Assembly: GCA_035943095.1 (NCBI GenBank)
Contig: DASZCN010000092.1
Location: 17,861 to 81,860, forward strand
DNA from: AG41 sp035943095
Lineage (GTDB): Bacteria; Gemmatimonadota; Gemmatimonadetes; Gemmatimonadales; GWC2-71-9
Direction of reading: 5' to 3'
Length of the DNA: 64,000 bases
Notes under the pieces: model-generated
What the model saw: only the letters and a program-made list of their open reading frames with translations
What the model was told of the DNA's origin: nothing
Databases searched by the model: none
Part shown: positions 52,604 through 61,493 of the stretch, piece by piece
Position numbering within the stretch: the stretch's first letter is position 1
How the letters are laid out: each line of letters opens with the position of its first letter
Translations under genes and position numbers: made by a program

Positions 52604-54163
52604 ATGCTTCTGATCGTCGCCTTCGCCCTCGTCCCCACTCCGACAGAGAGGCTGAGCGCCCAACAGCCTACCTCGCCAGGACGCTCCGCGTACGAGGAGC
52701 TGCAGACCTTCTCGGGCGTGCTGAATCACATCCGTGTGAACTACGTGGACTCGGTGACGTACGCGCAGCTCGTGCGTGCCGCGATCGACGGCGTGCTGCA
52801 CTCGCTCGACCCGCACAGTCGCTTCGAGTCGTATGCCGACCACGACAAGGCGGGGAAGCTCGAGCGGGGCGAGCTCGCGGTGACGGGCTTGGTGCTCGAA
52901 GACGTCGAGGGCGCCACGAGCGTCCTCGCCGTGCTGGCGAAGAGCCCGGCGGACAAAGCGGGGATCCAGCCCGGCGACCGCCTCGTGCTTGTCAATGACA
53001 CGACCGTCGCGGGCCTCGATCCACGAGCCGTCGAGCTCCGGCTGGCTGGAGACAAAGGATCGAAGGTGCACCTGCGCTTCGAGCGCGGCCCTAGGCTCGA
53101 GCCCGACACGTTCTCCGTGACGCTCAAGCGCGATTTCCTCAAGACGCCTTCGGTGTCGATCGTGCGTCTCGCCGACGCGCAAACCGGTTATGTGCGTCTC
53201 GAGGAGTTCGGTGAGAAGGCGGCCCCCGAGGTCCACGATGCCGTTCGGGGGCTCCGAGACCAGGGCGCCACGCGGCTCATCCTCGACCTGCGCCGCAACC
53301 CGGGCGGCGTAGTCACCGCCGCCGTGCAGCTCGCATCCGAGTTCTTCCCAAAGAACACCGTCGTATTCCGGACCCGCGGCCGTAAGAAGGACGTCGATAC
53401 GACGTATACGACCAAGCACGACGGCGATTTCCGCGACCTGCCGCTCATCGTGTTGATCGACGAGGGGAGCGCGAGCGCATCGGAAGCGCTGGCGGCTTCA
53501 CTCCAGGATCACGACCGCGCGCTCCTCATGGGTCGCCGCAGCTTCGGCAAGGCCCTCATCCAGACCGGCTTTATCACGCCCCAGGGCGACCTCGTGTGGC
53601 TCACGATCGGCCGCGTGATCACGCCCAGCGGCCGCTTCATCCAGCGGCGGTACCGTGGCCTGCGGTACGAGGAGTACCGGGAGTTCGGCGGGGCCGGCGG
53701 TGCGGGCGAGGATACGCTCGAAGTCTTCCACACCGACCTCGGCCGTCCGGTGCGCGGCGGCGGTGGCATCGCGCCCGATGTCCTCCTCCCCCGGCCGGCG
53801 GCCGTGCCAGTGTGGTGGAGCGCCGCGTCCGACTCGGGCCTGGACGCGGGCGTAGCCGACAGCTTCGCCGCGACGCTGCCGGCGACGCCGGTGGCCCGCA
53901 CGGCCTGGATGACGTCCCGCGCCGAGTGGCAAGCCAAGCTCGTCGTGCCATTCGTGGAGCGGGTGCGCAGCCGCTTCCACGTCGCGGCGCAGCCGGACTC
54001 GGTACTCGCCGCGCGGATCGGACGGAACTTGGCGATTCGCGTCGCCGAGGTGCGCTGGGGAATGAATGCCCGCGACGAATTCCTGGTGCGCAATGACCCC
54101 GACATCCGCGCCGCGCTCGACTCGTTCCCAAGGCTCGAGCAGCTTTTGAGCGCGCCGAAGTAG
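52604..54163 (+). CDS. S41-family C-terminal processing protease
   Basis: 519 aa from ATG 52604 with GGAG 8 nt upstream. Signal peptide (first about 20 residues, ending LSAQ), so it works in the periplasm. N-terminal helical segment, PDZ domain (about residues 95-170) and protease core with GYVRLEEFGEKA, GSASASEA and FGKALIQ. By alignment to the family, the catalytic pair is S291 and K316, with the normal spacing of 25. The C-terminal 150 residues are an extension of unknown role. Confidence 0.92.
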   Translation: MLLIVAFALVPTPTERLSAQQPTSPGRSAYEELQTFSGVLNHIRVNYVDSVTYAQLVRAAIDGVLHSLDPHSRFESYADHDKAGKLERGELAVTGLVLEDVEGATSVLAVLAKSPADKAGIQPGDRLVLVNDTTVAGLDPRAVELRLAGDKGSKVHLRFERGPRLEPDTFSVTLKRDFLKTPSVSIVRLADAQTGYVRLEEFGEKAAPEVHDAVRGLRDQGATRLILDLRRNPGGVVTAAVQLASEFFPKNTVVFRTRGRKKDVDTTYTTKHDGDFRDLPLIVLIDEGSASASEALAASLQDHDRALLMGRRSFGKALIQTGFITPQGDLVWLTIGRVITPSGRFIQRRYRGLRYEEYREFGGAGGAGEDTLEVFHTDLGRPVRGGGGIAPDVLLPRPAAVPVWWSAASDSGLDAGVADSFAATLPATPVARTAWMTSRAEWQAKLVVPFVERVRSRFHVAAQPDSVLAARIGRNLAIRVAEVRWGMNARDEFLVRNDPDIRAALDSFPRLEQLLSAPK

Positions 54164-54174
54164 GACTATCTTTG
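54144..54174 (+). promoter_or_regulatory. Probable leaderless promoter of the E1 dehydrogenase gene
   Basis: TTTTGA (54144-54149), 17 bp, TATCTTTG (54167-54174). The latter matches the Bacteroidota-type TAnnTTTG motif exactly. Only four bases separate it from the ATG, so the mRNA likely begins at the start codon. Confidence 0.5.
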
Positions 54175-54178
54175 TCCG

Positions 54179-56299
54179 ATGGCGACGCGCGCCCAACCCC
54201 GGCCTCGGGCGGCCAAAGCCCTGTACAAGGGCGACCTGCTCGACATGTACCGGATCATGCTCCTGTCGCGGCGGCTCGACGATAAGGAGATCCAGCTCAA
54301 GAGTCAGAACAAGATCTTCTTCCAGATTTCCGGCGCCGGCCACGAGGCCGTGCTCGTCGCCGCCGGCAAGGTCCTGCGTCCTGCCTACGATTGGTTCTAT
54401 CCCTATTACCGTGACCGCGCCCTCTGCCTGGCCCTCGGCATGACCCCGACCGAGATGCTGCTGGCCGCGGTCGGCGCCGCCGAAGACCCCAACTCGGGCG
54501 GGCGCCAAATGCCCTCCCACTGGGGGCACAAGGCGCTCAACATCGTCAGCCAATCGAGCCCGACCGGTACGCAGCTGCTGCAGGCGGTCGGTTGTGCGGA
54601 AGCACGGCTCAAGTACGAGCGCATCGAGGGGCTGACCGACAAGCCGATCCACGACGACGAGCTGGTCTACGTCTCCGCCGGCGACGGCACGACGAGCGAG
54701 GGCGAATTCTGGGAAGCGCTCAATAGCGCGAGCAACCTGAAGCTGCCCGTGCTGTTCCTGATCGAGGACAACGGCTACGCGATTTCCGTCCCCGTCGAGG
54801 TCCAGACCGCGGGCGGCTCCGTGTCGAAGCTGGTCCGCAACTTCCCGAACCTGCTCGTCGAGGAAGTGGACGGCTGCGATCCCGTGGCGTCCTATGATGT
54901 GCTGCTGCGCGCGACCGAATACGTGCGGCAGGGCAAGGGGCCCGCTCTGGTGCACGCCAAAGTGCACCGGCCGTACTCGCACTCGCTCTCGGACGATGAG
55001 CGGCTCTACCGCCCGCCCAAGGAGCGGGAGGCCGAGGCGCGCAACGATTGTCTCGCGGTGTTCCCCAGGCGACTCGTGTCGGAGGGCTTCGCCACCGAGG
55101 CGGACATCGAGACGGTGAAGCGTCAGGTCGAAGAAGACGTGACGGTGGCCGCGGACATGGCCCTCGCATCGCCCCAGCCGGAGCCCGAGACCGCACTCCT
55201 GTACGTGTACTCGCCGGATGTGGACCCCACGTCGGAGCAGTTCGACACCGAGGACGATCCCCAGTTCGGGGGCGATCCCACCACCATGGTGGACCTCTTG
55301 AACGCGTGCCTGAAGGACGAAATGGCGCGGGATCCCCGCATCATCGTGTTCGGGGAAGACGTGGCCGACGTGAGCCGCGATCAGTACCTGGAGCAGGTGA
55401 AGGGGAAGGGCGGTGTGTTCACGGTCACACGCGGGCTGCAGCGCCGATTCGGGAGCGATCGCGTCTACAACTCCCCGCTCGCGGAGGCGAACATCGTGGG
55501 CCGGGCCATCGGGCTCGCGACACGCGGCTTGAAGCCTGTGGTCGAGATCCAGTTCTTCGACTACATCTGGCCCGCCTACCACCAGCTCCGCAACGAGCTC
55601 GCGACCCTGCGGTGGCGCTCGAACAACGCCTTTTCGAGCCCCGCGGTGGTGCGGGTTACGTACGGGGGATATCTCAAAGGCGGCTCCGTCTACCATTCGC
55701 AGACGGGGGCCGTCGTGTTCACATCCCTACCGGGGCTGCGCGTGGTATGTCCCAGCACCGCGCTCGACGCGAACGGCCTGCTGCGCACCGCCATCCGGTG
55801 TGACGACCCGGTCCTGTTTCTCGAGCACAAGCACCTCTATCGCCAGACATACAACAAGGCGCCCAACCCCGGGCCGAATTTCATGATCCCATTCGGGAAG
55901 GCCAAGGTGGTGCGCGAGGGCGCGGACCTGACGGTGGTGACGTACGGGGCGGTCGTACAACGGACGCTCGTCGCCGCCAAGCAGCTGGAGGAGCAGGACG
56001 GCGTCAGTGTCGAGGTGATCGACCTCCGGACGCTCGCGCCGGTGGATTGGGAGACGGTTGCCGCCTCGGTGCAGAAGACCAACAAGGTGCTCGTCGCGTA
56101 TGAGGATTCGCTGTCCTGGGGCTACGGGGCGGAAATCGCCGCGCGAGCGGCCGACGAATGCTTCCCGTGGCTCGACGCGCCAGTGAAGCGCGTCGCTGCG
56201 ACCGACACCTTCGTCGGGTACGCCCCCCGGCTCGAGGATTTCATCCTGCCGCAAGTGGAGGATCTCGCGCGCGCAATGCGCGACCTGCATGCGTTCTAG
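54179..56299 (+). CDS. 2-oxoacid dehydrogenase E1, fused alpha and beta subunits
   Basis: 706 aa thiamine-diphosphate enzyme. Residues about 1-340 are the alpha subunit with the ThDP motif GDGTTSEGEFWEALNSA and ending EDNGYAIS; about 370-706 are the beta subunit (IIVFGEDVAD, NSPLAEANIVGRAIGLA, VEIQFFDYIWPAYHQL). It resembles the branched-chain 2-oxoacid type. The fusion is known in some groups but differs from the usual two-gene arrangement. No E2 or E3 gene is adjacent. The thiamine cofactor links it to the thiC gene of this window. The following gene overlaps it by 11 nt. Confidence 0.92.
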   Translation: MATRAQPRPRAAKALYKGDLLDMYRIMLLSRRLDDKEIQLKSQNKIFFQISGAGHEAVLVAAGKVLRPAYDWFYPYYRDRALCLALGMTPTEMLLAAVGAAEDPNSGGRQMPSHWGHKALNIVSQSSPTGTQLLQAVGCAEARLKYERIEGLTDKPIHDDELVYVSAGDGTTSEGEFWEALNSASNLKLPVLFLIEDNGYAISVPVEVQTAGGSVSKLVRNFPNLLVEEVDGCDPVASYDVLLRATEYVRQGKGPALVHAKVHRPYSHSLSDDERLYRPPKEREAEARNDCLAVFPRRLVSEGFATEADIETVKRQVEEDVTVAADMALASPQPEPETALLYVYSPDVDPTSEQFDTEDDPQFGGDPTTMVDLLNACLKDEMARDPRIIVFGEDVADVSRDQYLEQVKGKGGVFTVTRGLQRRFGSDRVYNSPLAEANIVGRAIGLATRGLKPVVEIQFFDYIWPAYHQLRNELATLRWRSNNAFSSPAVVRVTYGGYLKGGSVYHSQTGAVVFTSLPGLRVVCPSTALDANGLLRTAIRCDDPVLFLEHKHLYRQTYNKAPNPGPNFMIPFGKAKVVREGADLTVVTYGAVVQRTLVAAKQLEEQDGVSVEVIDLRTLAPVDWETVAASVQKTNKVLVAYEDSLSWGYGAEIAARAADECFPWLDAPVKRVAATDTFVGYAPRLEDFILPQVEDLARAMRDLHAF

Positions 56300-59200
56300 C
56301 GCCGCCCGCGCGTACGCCCTGTTGTTCTTCCTGTCCGGGGCAACGGGCTTAGTCTACGAGCTGTTGTGGGTACGGGTTCTCTACCAGACGTTCGGCTCCA
56401 CCGTTCAATCGGTCACCACGGTCGTGGCCGCCTATATGGGCGGCTTGGGGCTCGGCGCATGGCTGTTCGGGCGTCGAGCGGACCGCGATCTTCAGCCTGG
56501 CGCGCTGTACGGCCGGCTAGAGGTGGCGATCGGGGTGTTCGGCGCCATCTCGCCGGTCGCGCTCGCCCTGGTGCACCGTCTCTACATCGGCCTGGCGAGC
56601 GAGTTTCAGTTGAGCGGCGCGGCGAGTGTGGCGCTACGGTTCGGCCTCGCGGCGCTCGTCCTGCTCGTGCCCACGACGCTCATGGGTGGCACCCTGCCGG
56701 TGCTCACGCGGGCCTTCACCGGCGCCGACCGCAACAAGCTGCAACGCTCGCTCGGCTTCCTGTACGGGCTCAACACGCTCGGAGCGGTCGTAGGCACGGC
56801 GCTCGCCGGCCTGTTCTTGATTGAGCAAGTCGGAATCCGGGCGAGCGTGCGGGCGACCGCCGCTGTAAACGTCCTGCTGGGCGCGGGCGCCCTGCTGCTC
56901 GCGCGGCGACTCCCGGACCAGCCACCCGCGGCCGTGCCCCCCGTGCCCCCCGTGCCCCCCGTGCCCCCCGTGCCCCAGATGCACCCGTCGGCGACGACCG
57001 GATTGCTGCCGTCGGTCGCACTGGTCTTGCTCGCCGCAACGGCGTTCGCTTCGCTGCTCGACGAGATTGCGTGGACGCGCGTCCTGGTCATGATCGTCGG
57101 CGGGTCGACGTACGCCTTTACGCTCGTCCTGCTCGTGTTCCTGCTCGGCATCGGGATTGGAAGCCGCATCGTGGCCGGCGACGGGCTCACGCCGGCCCGG
57201 ACGGCGGCGTACGCCGCCCTGGCACAAGCGATCACCGCTGCGGGGTCGAGCCTGCTGTTCGTCGTCTTCGCTGCGCTGCCCCGCTACATCATCGCGATCT
57301 TTCAAGTGCCCGCGCTCGGCGCCACCGAGCGCCTGCTGGCCATGGGGGTGGTTGTGGGAGCCGTCGTCCTGATCCCTGCGATCGGGATGGGGATGACGTT
57401 TCCGCTCCTCACCGAGCTCCTAGCGCCGCCGGGTTCCGCGCGCGGTGCCGACGTTGGCCGGGCATACGCCCTCAATACGCTGGGCAGCATCGCCGGGGCA
57501 GGACTCACCGGGTTCGTTCTCGTTGTGACCCTCGGGACCGATGTCACGCTGCGCGTGGGCGTGGGCATCAACGTCGTAGCTGCCCTGGTGCTTGCCTGGC
57601 TGGCGGCGCGCGGGGTCCCGGAGGGCTCGCCGGAGCACGGCGCGCTGCGATTCCGGGTCCTCGCCGGGGGCGGGTTGGCGACGCTGGCGTTCGTCACCGC
57701 CTTCGCCGCGCCGCGCTGGAGCACGCGGCTCATCGACCTCGGGCCGAGTATTTACGCCCGCGAGCCGATGGACGCGCGCATGGTGACGGAGTTTCTCCAG
57801 CACCGCGGTTCGCGCCAGCTCATGTATGCCGAGGGGTGGAACGCCACGGTCTCGGTCTGGGAGGGCATCACCGGCCGGACGCTCAAGGTGAACGGCAAGG
57901 CGGATGCGTCGGACTACGGCGACATGGACACTCAAGTCATGCTGGGGTTGGCGGCCGTAGCTGCCCACCCGAACCCGCGCACCGCGTTCGTGGTGGGGTA
58001 CGGCAGTGGCGTTACCGCCCGCGTCCTCTCCGACGTCCCGGGGTTGCGGCGGGTTCGCGTGGCCGAGATCGAGCCGGCGGTGCTCGATGCGGGGCGGTAC
58101 TTCCGCCACGTCAACGGTAATGCCCTCGCCCGGCCGAACGTCTCGATCGTCGTGGACGACGCGCGCAGCGCGCTGCAGCTCGATACGACTCGGTATGATG
58201 TCATCGTCTCGGAGCCCAGCAACCCGTGGCTTGCGGGGGTGGCAACCTTGTACACCTCCGAGTTTTTCCAGGTAGTGCGAAGCCGGCTCACCGACGGTGG
58301 CGTGTTCTGCCAGTGGGTCCAGCTCTACCAGCTCCCCCTCCCTGTGGTCACCGGCATCGTGCGGAACGTTCGGGCCGTGTTTCCACACGTGCACCTCTGG
58401 TTCGGTGCTCCGGGCGACGTGATGGTCCTCGGTTCGGCAGAGCCACTCCGCTACGATCGAGCATGGCTTACGCGGCTCCTCGGTCCCGGCGGGGCCTTGG
58501 CCGGGCCGGGCCGGGAGTATCTCGGTGTGGACCGGCCGGAAGACTATTTCGGCCATTGGCTCCTCGGTGACGCGGGTGTCGCGCGGCTGCTCGAGCACCC
58601 GGGCATCGTTCATCGCGATGACCGGCCCGCGCTCGAGTTCGTGGCCGCCCGTCGGTTCATCGACGGCCGGGGCACGGCTGGAGTCTTCGACTCTCTGGCG
58701 AGCATCCGCGCCGCGACCCAGTTGCAGGACAGTCTCTCGCCGGTCCTGTTCGCACATGCATTGACGGTCCGGCGCGGCGATCCGGTGAGTTTTCCCTATC
58801 TGGACGCGATGCGTCGGACCCGGCCGGAGCCCGAATGGACCGCCTTCACGGCGGCGGTGTTGCTCGGCACGGGCGACACGAGCTTCGCCGATTCCACACT
58901 GCCTCGGCTGCACGTCGCCGCCCGGAATCCCGAAGCCTGGCTGTTGAGCGGCCTGGTGGCGGTCCGGCGGAATCAGGACGCCCGAGCCCGGCCGCTGCTC
59001 GCGGGCGCGCTCGCGGCGGGGGCCGACACGGCGGAAGCCCGGGCGGCGTTGGCGGCGCTGGACGTGCGCAGTCGCCGCTGGGCTCCGGCCGCCGCCGGGA
59101 TCCGCGCGGTGGTTGCGACGGCGCGAGGCACCCTGCGGCATCCGTACCCCCGCGCGTGGCTCTCCGATGCGCTCACGCCGTTCGTCTTGGGCGGGCCTCC

Positions 59201-59405
59201 CGCCACGGCCGATAGTCTGCTGTCCGAGGCAGTGGCCATGCGGGCTGGATGGTACAAGCTGCACGAGTTCCGCGCCGTGGCAGCGCTGCGCGTGGGCCAC
59301 TGCGACACGGCCGCCGACGAATTCATCGTGCTCTTGGATTTTGGAATCGAGCTGGTCGACGCGCCGCAGTGGCTGCAGCGGTGCCGCCAGGGGCAACGGC
59401 GCTAG
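56289..59405 (+). CDS. Fused membrane/spermidine-synthase-like protein
   Basis: 1038 aa. Residues about 1-500 have roughly twelve to fourteen membrane helices (MFS/COG4262-like), interrupted by a (VPP)n linker encoded by a 9-bp tandem repeat. Residues about 510-740 form a spermidine-synthase-like Rossmann fold (VVGYGSGVTARVLSDVPGLR, IVSEPSNPWLAG). The C-terminal part (about 780-1038) is helical and TPR-like. Fusions of this type are common in environmental bacteria, but the product is unknown; an aminopropyl transferase or a methyltransferase-like activity are both possible. It overlaps the E1 gene by 11 nt. Confidence 0.85.
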   Translation: MRSSAARAYALLFFLSGATGLVYELLWVRVLYQTFGSTVQSVTTVVAAYMGGLGLGAWLFGRRADRDLQPGALYGRLEVAIGVFGAISPVALALVHRLYIGLASEFQLSGAASVALRFGLAALVLLVPTTLMGGTLPVLTRAFTGADRNKLQRSLGFLYGLNTLGAVVGTALAGLFLIEQVGIRASVRATAAVNVLLGAGALLLARRLPDQPPAAVPPVPPVPPVPPVPQMHPSATTGLLPSVALVLLAATAFASLLDEIAWTRVLVMIVGGSTYAFTLVLLVFLLGIGIGSRIVAGDGLTPARTAAYAALAQAITAAGSSLLFVVFAALPRYIIAIFQVPALGATERLLAMGVVVGAVVLIPAIGMGMTFPLLTELLAPPGSARGADVGRAYALNTLGSIAGAGLTGFVLVVTLGTDVTLRVGVGINVVAALVLAWLAARGVPEGSPEHGALRFRVLAGGGLATLAFVTAFAAPRWSTRLIDLGPSIYAREPMDARMVTEFLQHRGSRQLMYAEGWNATVSVWEGITGRTLKVNGKADASDYGDMDTQVMLGLAAVAAHPNPRTAFVVGYGSGVTARVLSDVPGLRRVRVAEIEPAVLDAGRYFRHVNGNALARPNVSIVVDDARSALQLDTTRYDVIVSEPSNPWLAGVATLYTSEFFQVVRSRLTDGGVFCQWVQLYQLPLPVVTGIVRNVRAVFPHVHLWFGAPGDVMVLGSAEPLRYDRAWLTRLLGPGGALAGPGREYLGVDRPEDYFGHWLLGDAGVARLLEHPGIVHRDDRPALEFVAARRFIDGRGTAGVFDSLASIRAATQLQDSLSPVLFAHALTVRRGDPVSFPYLDAMRRTRPEPEWTAFTAAVLLGTGDTSFADSTLPRLHVAARNPEAWLLSGLVAVRRNQDARARPLLAGALAAGADTAEARAALAALDVRSRRWAPAAAGIRAVVATARGTLRHPYPRAWLSDALTPFVLGGPPATADSLLSEAVAMRAGWYKLHEFRAVAALRVGHCDTAADEFIVLLDFGIELVDAPQWLQRCRQGQRR
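56934..56976 (+). repeat. 9-bp tandem repeat encoding a Val-Pro-Pro linker
   Basis: Four perfect copies of GTGCCCCCC (56934-56969) and one partial copy. The unit length is a multiple of three, so copy-number change would only lengthen or shorten the VPP linker between the two halves of the membrane domain. Confidence 0.9.
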
Positions 59406-61246
59406 GCGCCGGTCTGTTCTCCCAGAATCGCCTTCACTTCGCCCGCCGCGGCGATCGCGTGATCCACGTCGCGCGACAGGTTTCGCGCTTGCTGTGTCGC
59501 ACGCGTGAGATCGTCGAGGGCCACGGCTACGCCCGCGGAGCGCAGCCGGAGCAGATCGAACCGCACGTTCTGCATGGCCAGTACGCACGACTCCAGCTGA
59601 TCGGCCACGAGCTGGCGCCGGGTCAGGAGGTCCGTAAGCGCCTGGCGCTGGCGCGCCAGCAGGCCCACCTGGCGATCCCGCTCGGCGCTTTCTCCCTGTC
59701 GTTTGATCGCGTTGATCTTTTCGTCGAGGCGCAGGAGCGCCCCCTCGTCCACCGTACCGCTCATCGCGTGCAGCGTCCGGGCGAGCTCCTCGGCGCGACC
59801 GAGCAGCCCGTCCGCCGTGGCGACGACGTCCGGAAGCAGCTTCCGCTCCGACTTGGGAAGACGGTCCACGATCCGTAGGATTGCCTTGCGATCGCTGCGC
59901 GCCTGCTGGATCGGCTCCACTTGGCGGCCGAACTCGTCGGTCGTGGCGCGCGGCAGGTCCATGGGGCGCTTGCCCGCGGCGGCCAGTCGCGCCTCGATCG
60001 CGTCGGGCGCCGGCGGCCGCGCGAACACGTCTCGCCACGAGTACCCCGCATGCCAGAGGCGGACGTATCGGGGCACGAGCGCTGTGCCGCCCCAGATCGC
60101 GGCGACGAACAGTGACCAGCTCGGCGTGTGGCTTCCGGTGGCGATGTTGATCACGAACAGCGAGCCGCACACCGAGGCCCAGGTCACGAACCGGCTTCGG
60201 AGCTCGCGGACGATTTCCGGTTCCCCGCTCGGTGCCAACGTCGGTACGTCACGCGCCCGGTCGATGCGTCGCGCCGGGCGGTCCAGGGCCCGAGGGGCGT
60301 TCGAGCGCGGCCGTGGCAGGGGTGACGCCCGGGCATCGCGCGACACCGGTGGCGCGCTCGGGCGGCGCGGCTGGTAGGTCGTTGCGCTGCGCGCCTCGAG
60401 CGCGCGGCGCAAGGCGTCCGCGGTTGGCCAGCGATCGTCCGGGTCCTTTTCCAGCGATCGCATCACGCAGGCGGCCAGATCGTTCGGCACGTCACGTCGC
60501 TTGTCGGTGACGAGCGGAGCCAGCTCGGTGATGTGCTTCAGCAGGATGCCCGGGACCGTCGGCGCGTGGAAGGGAAGCTCTCCGGTCAGCATCTGATACG
60601 CCACAACACCGAGGCTGTAGATGTCCGAACGGCCGTCGATCTCCCGGTCACCGGCCGCCTGCTCAGGGCTCATGTAATGTGGAGTGCCGATGGCCACGCC
60701 CGTGCCGGTCAGCGTCGCTCCCCCCGTGGTCGAGGAGAGCGCCTTGGCGATCCCGAAGTCCGTGACGACCACGCGACCGCGGCTGCCTTCGAGCAGAATG
60801 TTGTCCGGCTTCACATCGCGGTGAATGATCCCGAGTGCGTGAGCGGCCCCCAGGGCGTCGGCCGTCTCCAGCATGATACGGCGAGCCTCGTCGGGCGCGA
60901 GCCGGCCGCGGCGCTTGAGCTTGGCGCCAAGCGACTCCCCGTCCACGTAGGCCATGACGAAGTACACCAGGCCGTCGGGCCCCTCGCCTACCGAGTGGAT
61001 GGGTACGATGTGGGGGTGGGAGAGTCGCGCCGCCGTCTCCGCTTCCCGCAGGAAGCGCAGCCGGATCTCCTCCCGGAACGCGAGCTCCGGGGGCAAGACC
61101 TTGACCGCGACTTGGCGCTTCAAGCGCTCATCACGGGCGCTAAACACCACGCCCATCCCGCCCCGGCCGATCTCCCCTTCGAGCGTGTATGCGCTGCCGA
61201 GCGCCTGGGTCAGGCGGTTGGTGAGTGACTTGTCGGCGTCGTTCAT
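59402..61246 (-). CDS. Serine/threonine protein kinase with membrane segment
   Basis: 614 aa. N-terminal Hanks-type kinase (about residues 19-280): IGRGGMGVVF, VAVKVL, HRDVKPDN, DFG and GTPHYMSPEQ are all intact, so it should be active. An Arg/Pro-rich linker follows (about 285-345), then two membrane helices (about 355-400), then a long C-terminal coiled coil (about 430-614). The gene is single on its strand; its stop shares CTAG with the convergent gene. Confidence 0.93.
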   Translation of the reverse strand: MNDADKSLTNRLTQALGSAYTLEGEIGRGGMGVVFSARDERLKRQVAVKVLPPELAFREEIRLRFLREAETAARLSHPHIVPIHSVGEGPDGLVYFVMAYVDGESLGAKLKRRGRLAPDEARRIMLETADALGAAHALGIIHRDVKPDNILLEGSRGRVVVTDFGIAKALSSTTGGATLTGTGVAIGTPHYMSPEQAAGDREIDGRSDIYSLGVVAYQMLTGELPFHAPTVPGILLKHITELAPLVTDKRRDVPNDLAACVMRSLEKDPDDRWPTADALRRALEARSATTYQPRRPSAPPVSRDARASPLPRPRSNAPRALDRPARRIDRARDVPTLAPSGEPEIVRELRSRFVTWASVCGSLFVINIATGSHTPSWSLFVAAIWGGTALVPRYVRLWHAGYSWRDVFARPPAPDAIEARLAAAGKRPMDLPRATTDEFGRQVEPIQQARSDRKAILRIVDRLPKSERKLLPDVVATADGLLGRAEELARTLHAMSGTVDEGALLRLDEKINAIKRQGESAERDRQVGLLARQRQALTDLLTRRQLVADQLESCVLAMQNVRFDLLRLRSAGVAVALDDLTRATQQARNLSRDVDHAIAAAGEVKAILGEQTGA

Positions 61247-61493
61247 CCGGGTCCGCGTGAAGGCCGCGCGGATAGATTAGCCGGGCGGCGCCGAGCCTGC
61301 AACCAGCCAGCGGCTCGCGACTTACGCTTGCCGCCGTGATGGCGCGCGGCGAGATGGCTTATAGGCAGCCCCTGCCTTATTGGCCGCTGATGGGTGGAAC
61401 GCGCGTGCTCAACCAAACGTTTTTGTGTGGCACGGACGATGCTAAGTCGGTTCCGATCGATGCTGACATCACTCTTACACGAGTTGAACGCCC
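61247..61493. other. Intergenic gap between divergent kinase and lon genes
   Basis: 247 bp. I find no tRNA, CIRCE element or terminator. A small dyad ACTC-TTACAC-GAGT lies about 20 nt before the lon ATG. No promoter pair reaches good quality, so the lon control signals are not resolved. Confidence 0.4.

Noticed and set aside
57420..60170. 916-codon minus-strand open frame across the fused membrane protein
   Set aside because: A shadow of the real plus-strand gene and the kinase gene; no plausible start, domains or codon pattern.
61440..61493. CIRCE or sigma-32 type heat-shock element before lon
   Set aside because: No TTAGCACTC-type inverted repeat and no convincing heat-shock -35/-10 pair; only a 4-bp-arm dyad is present.
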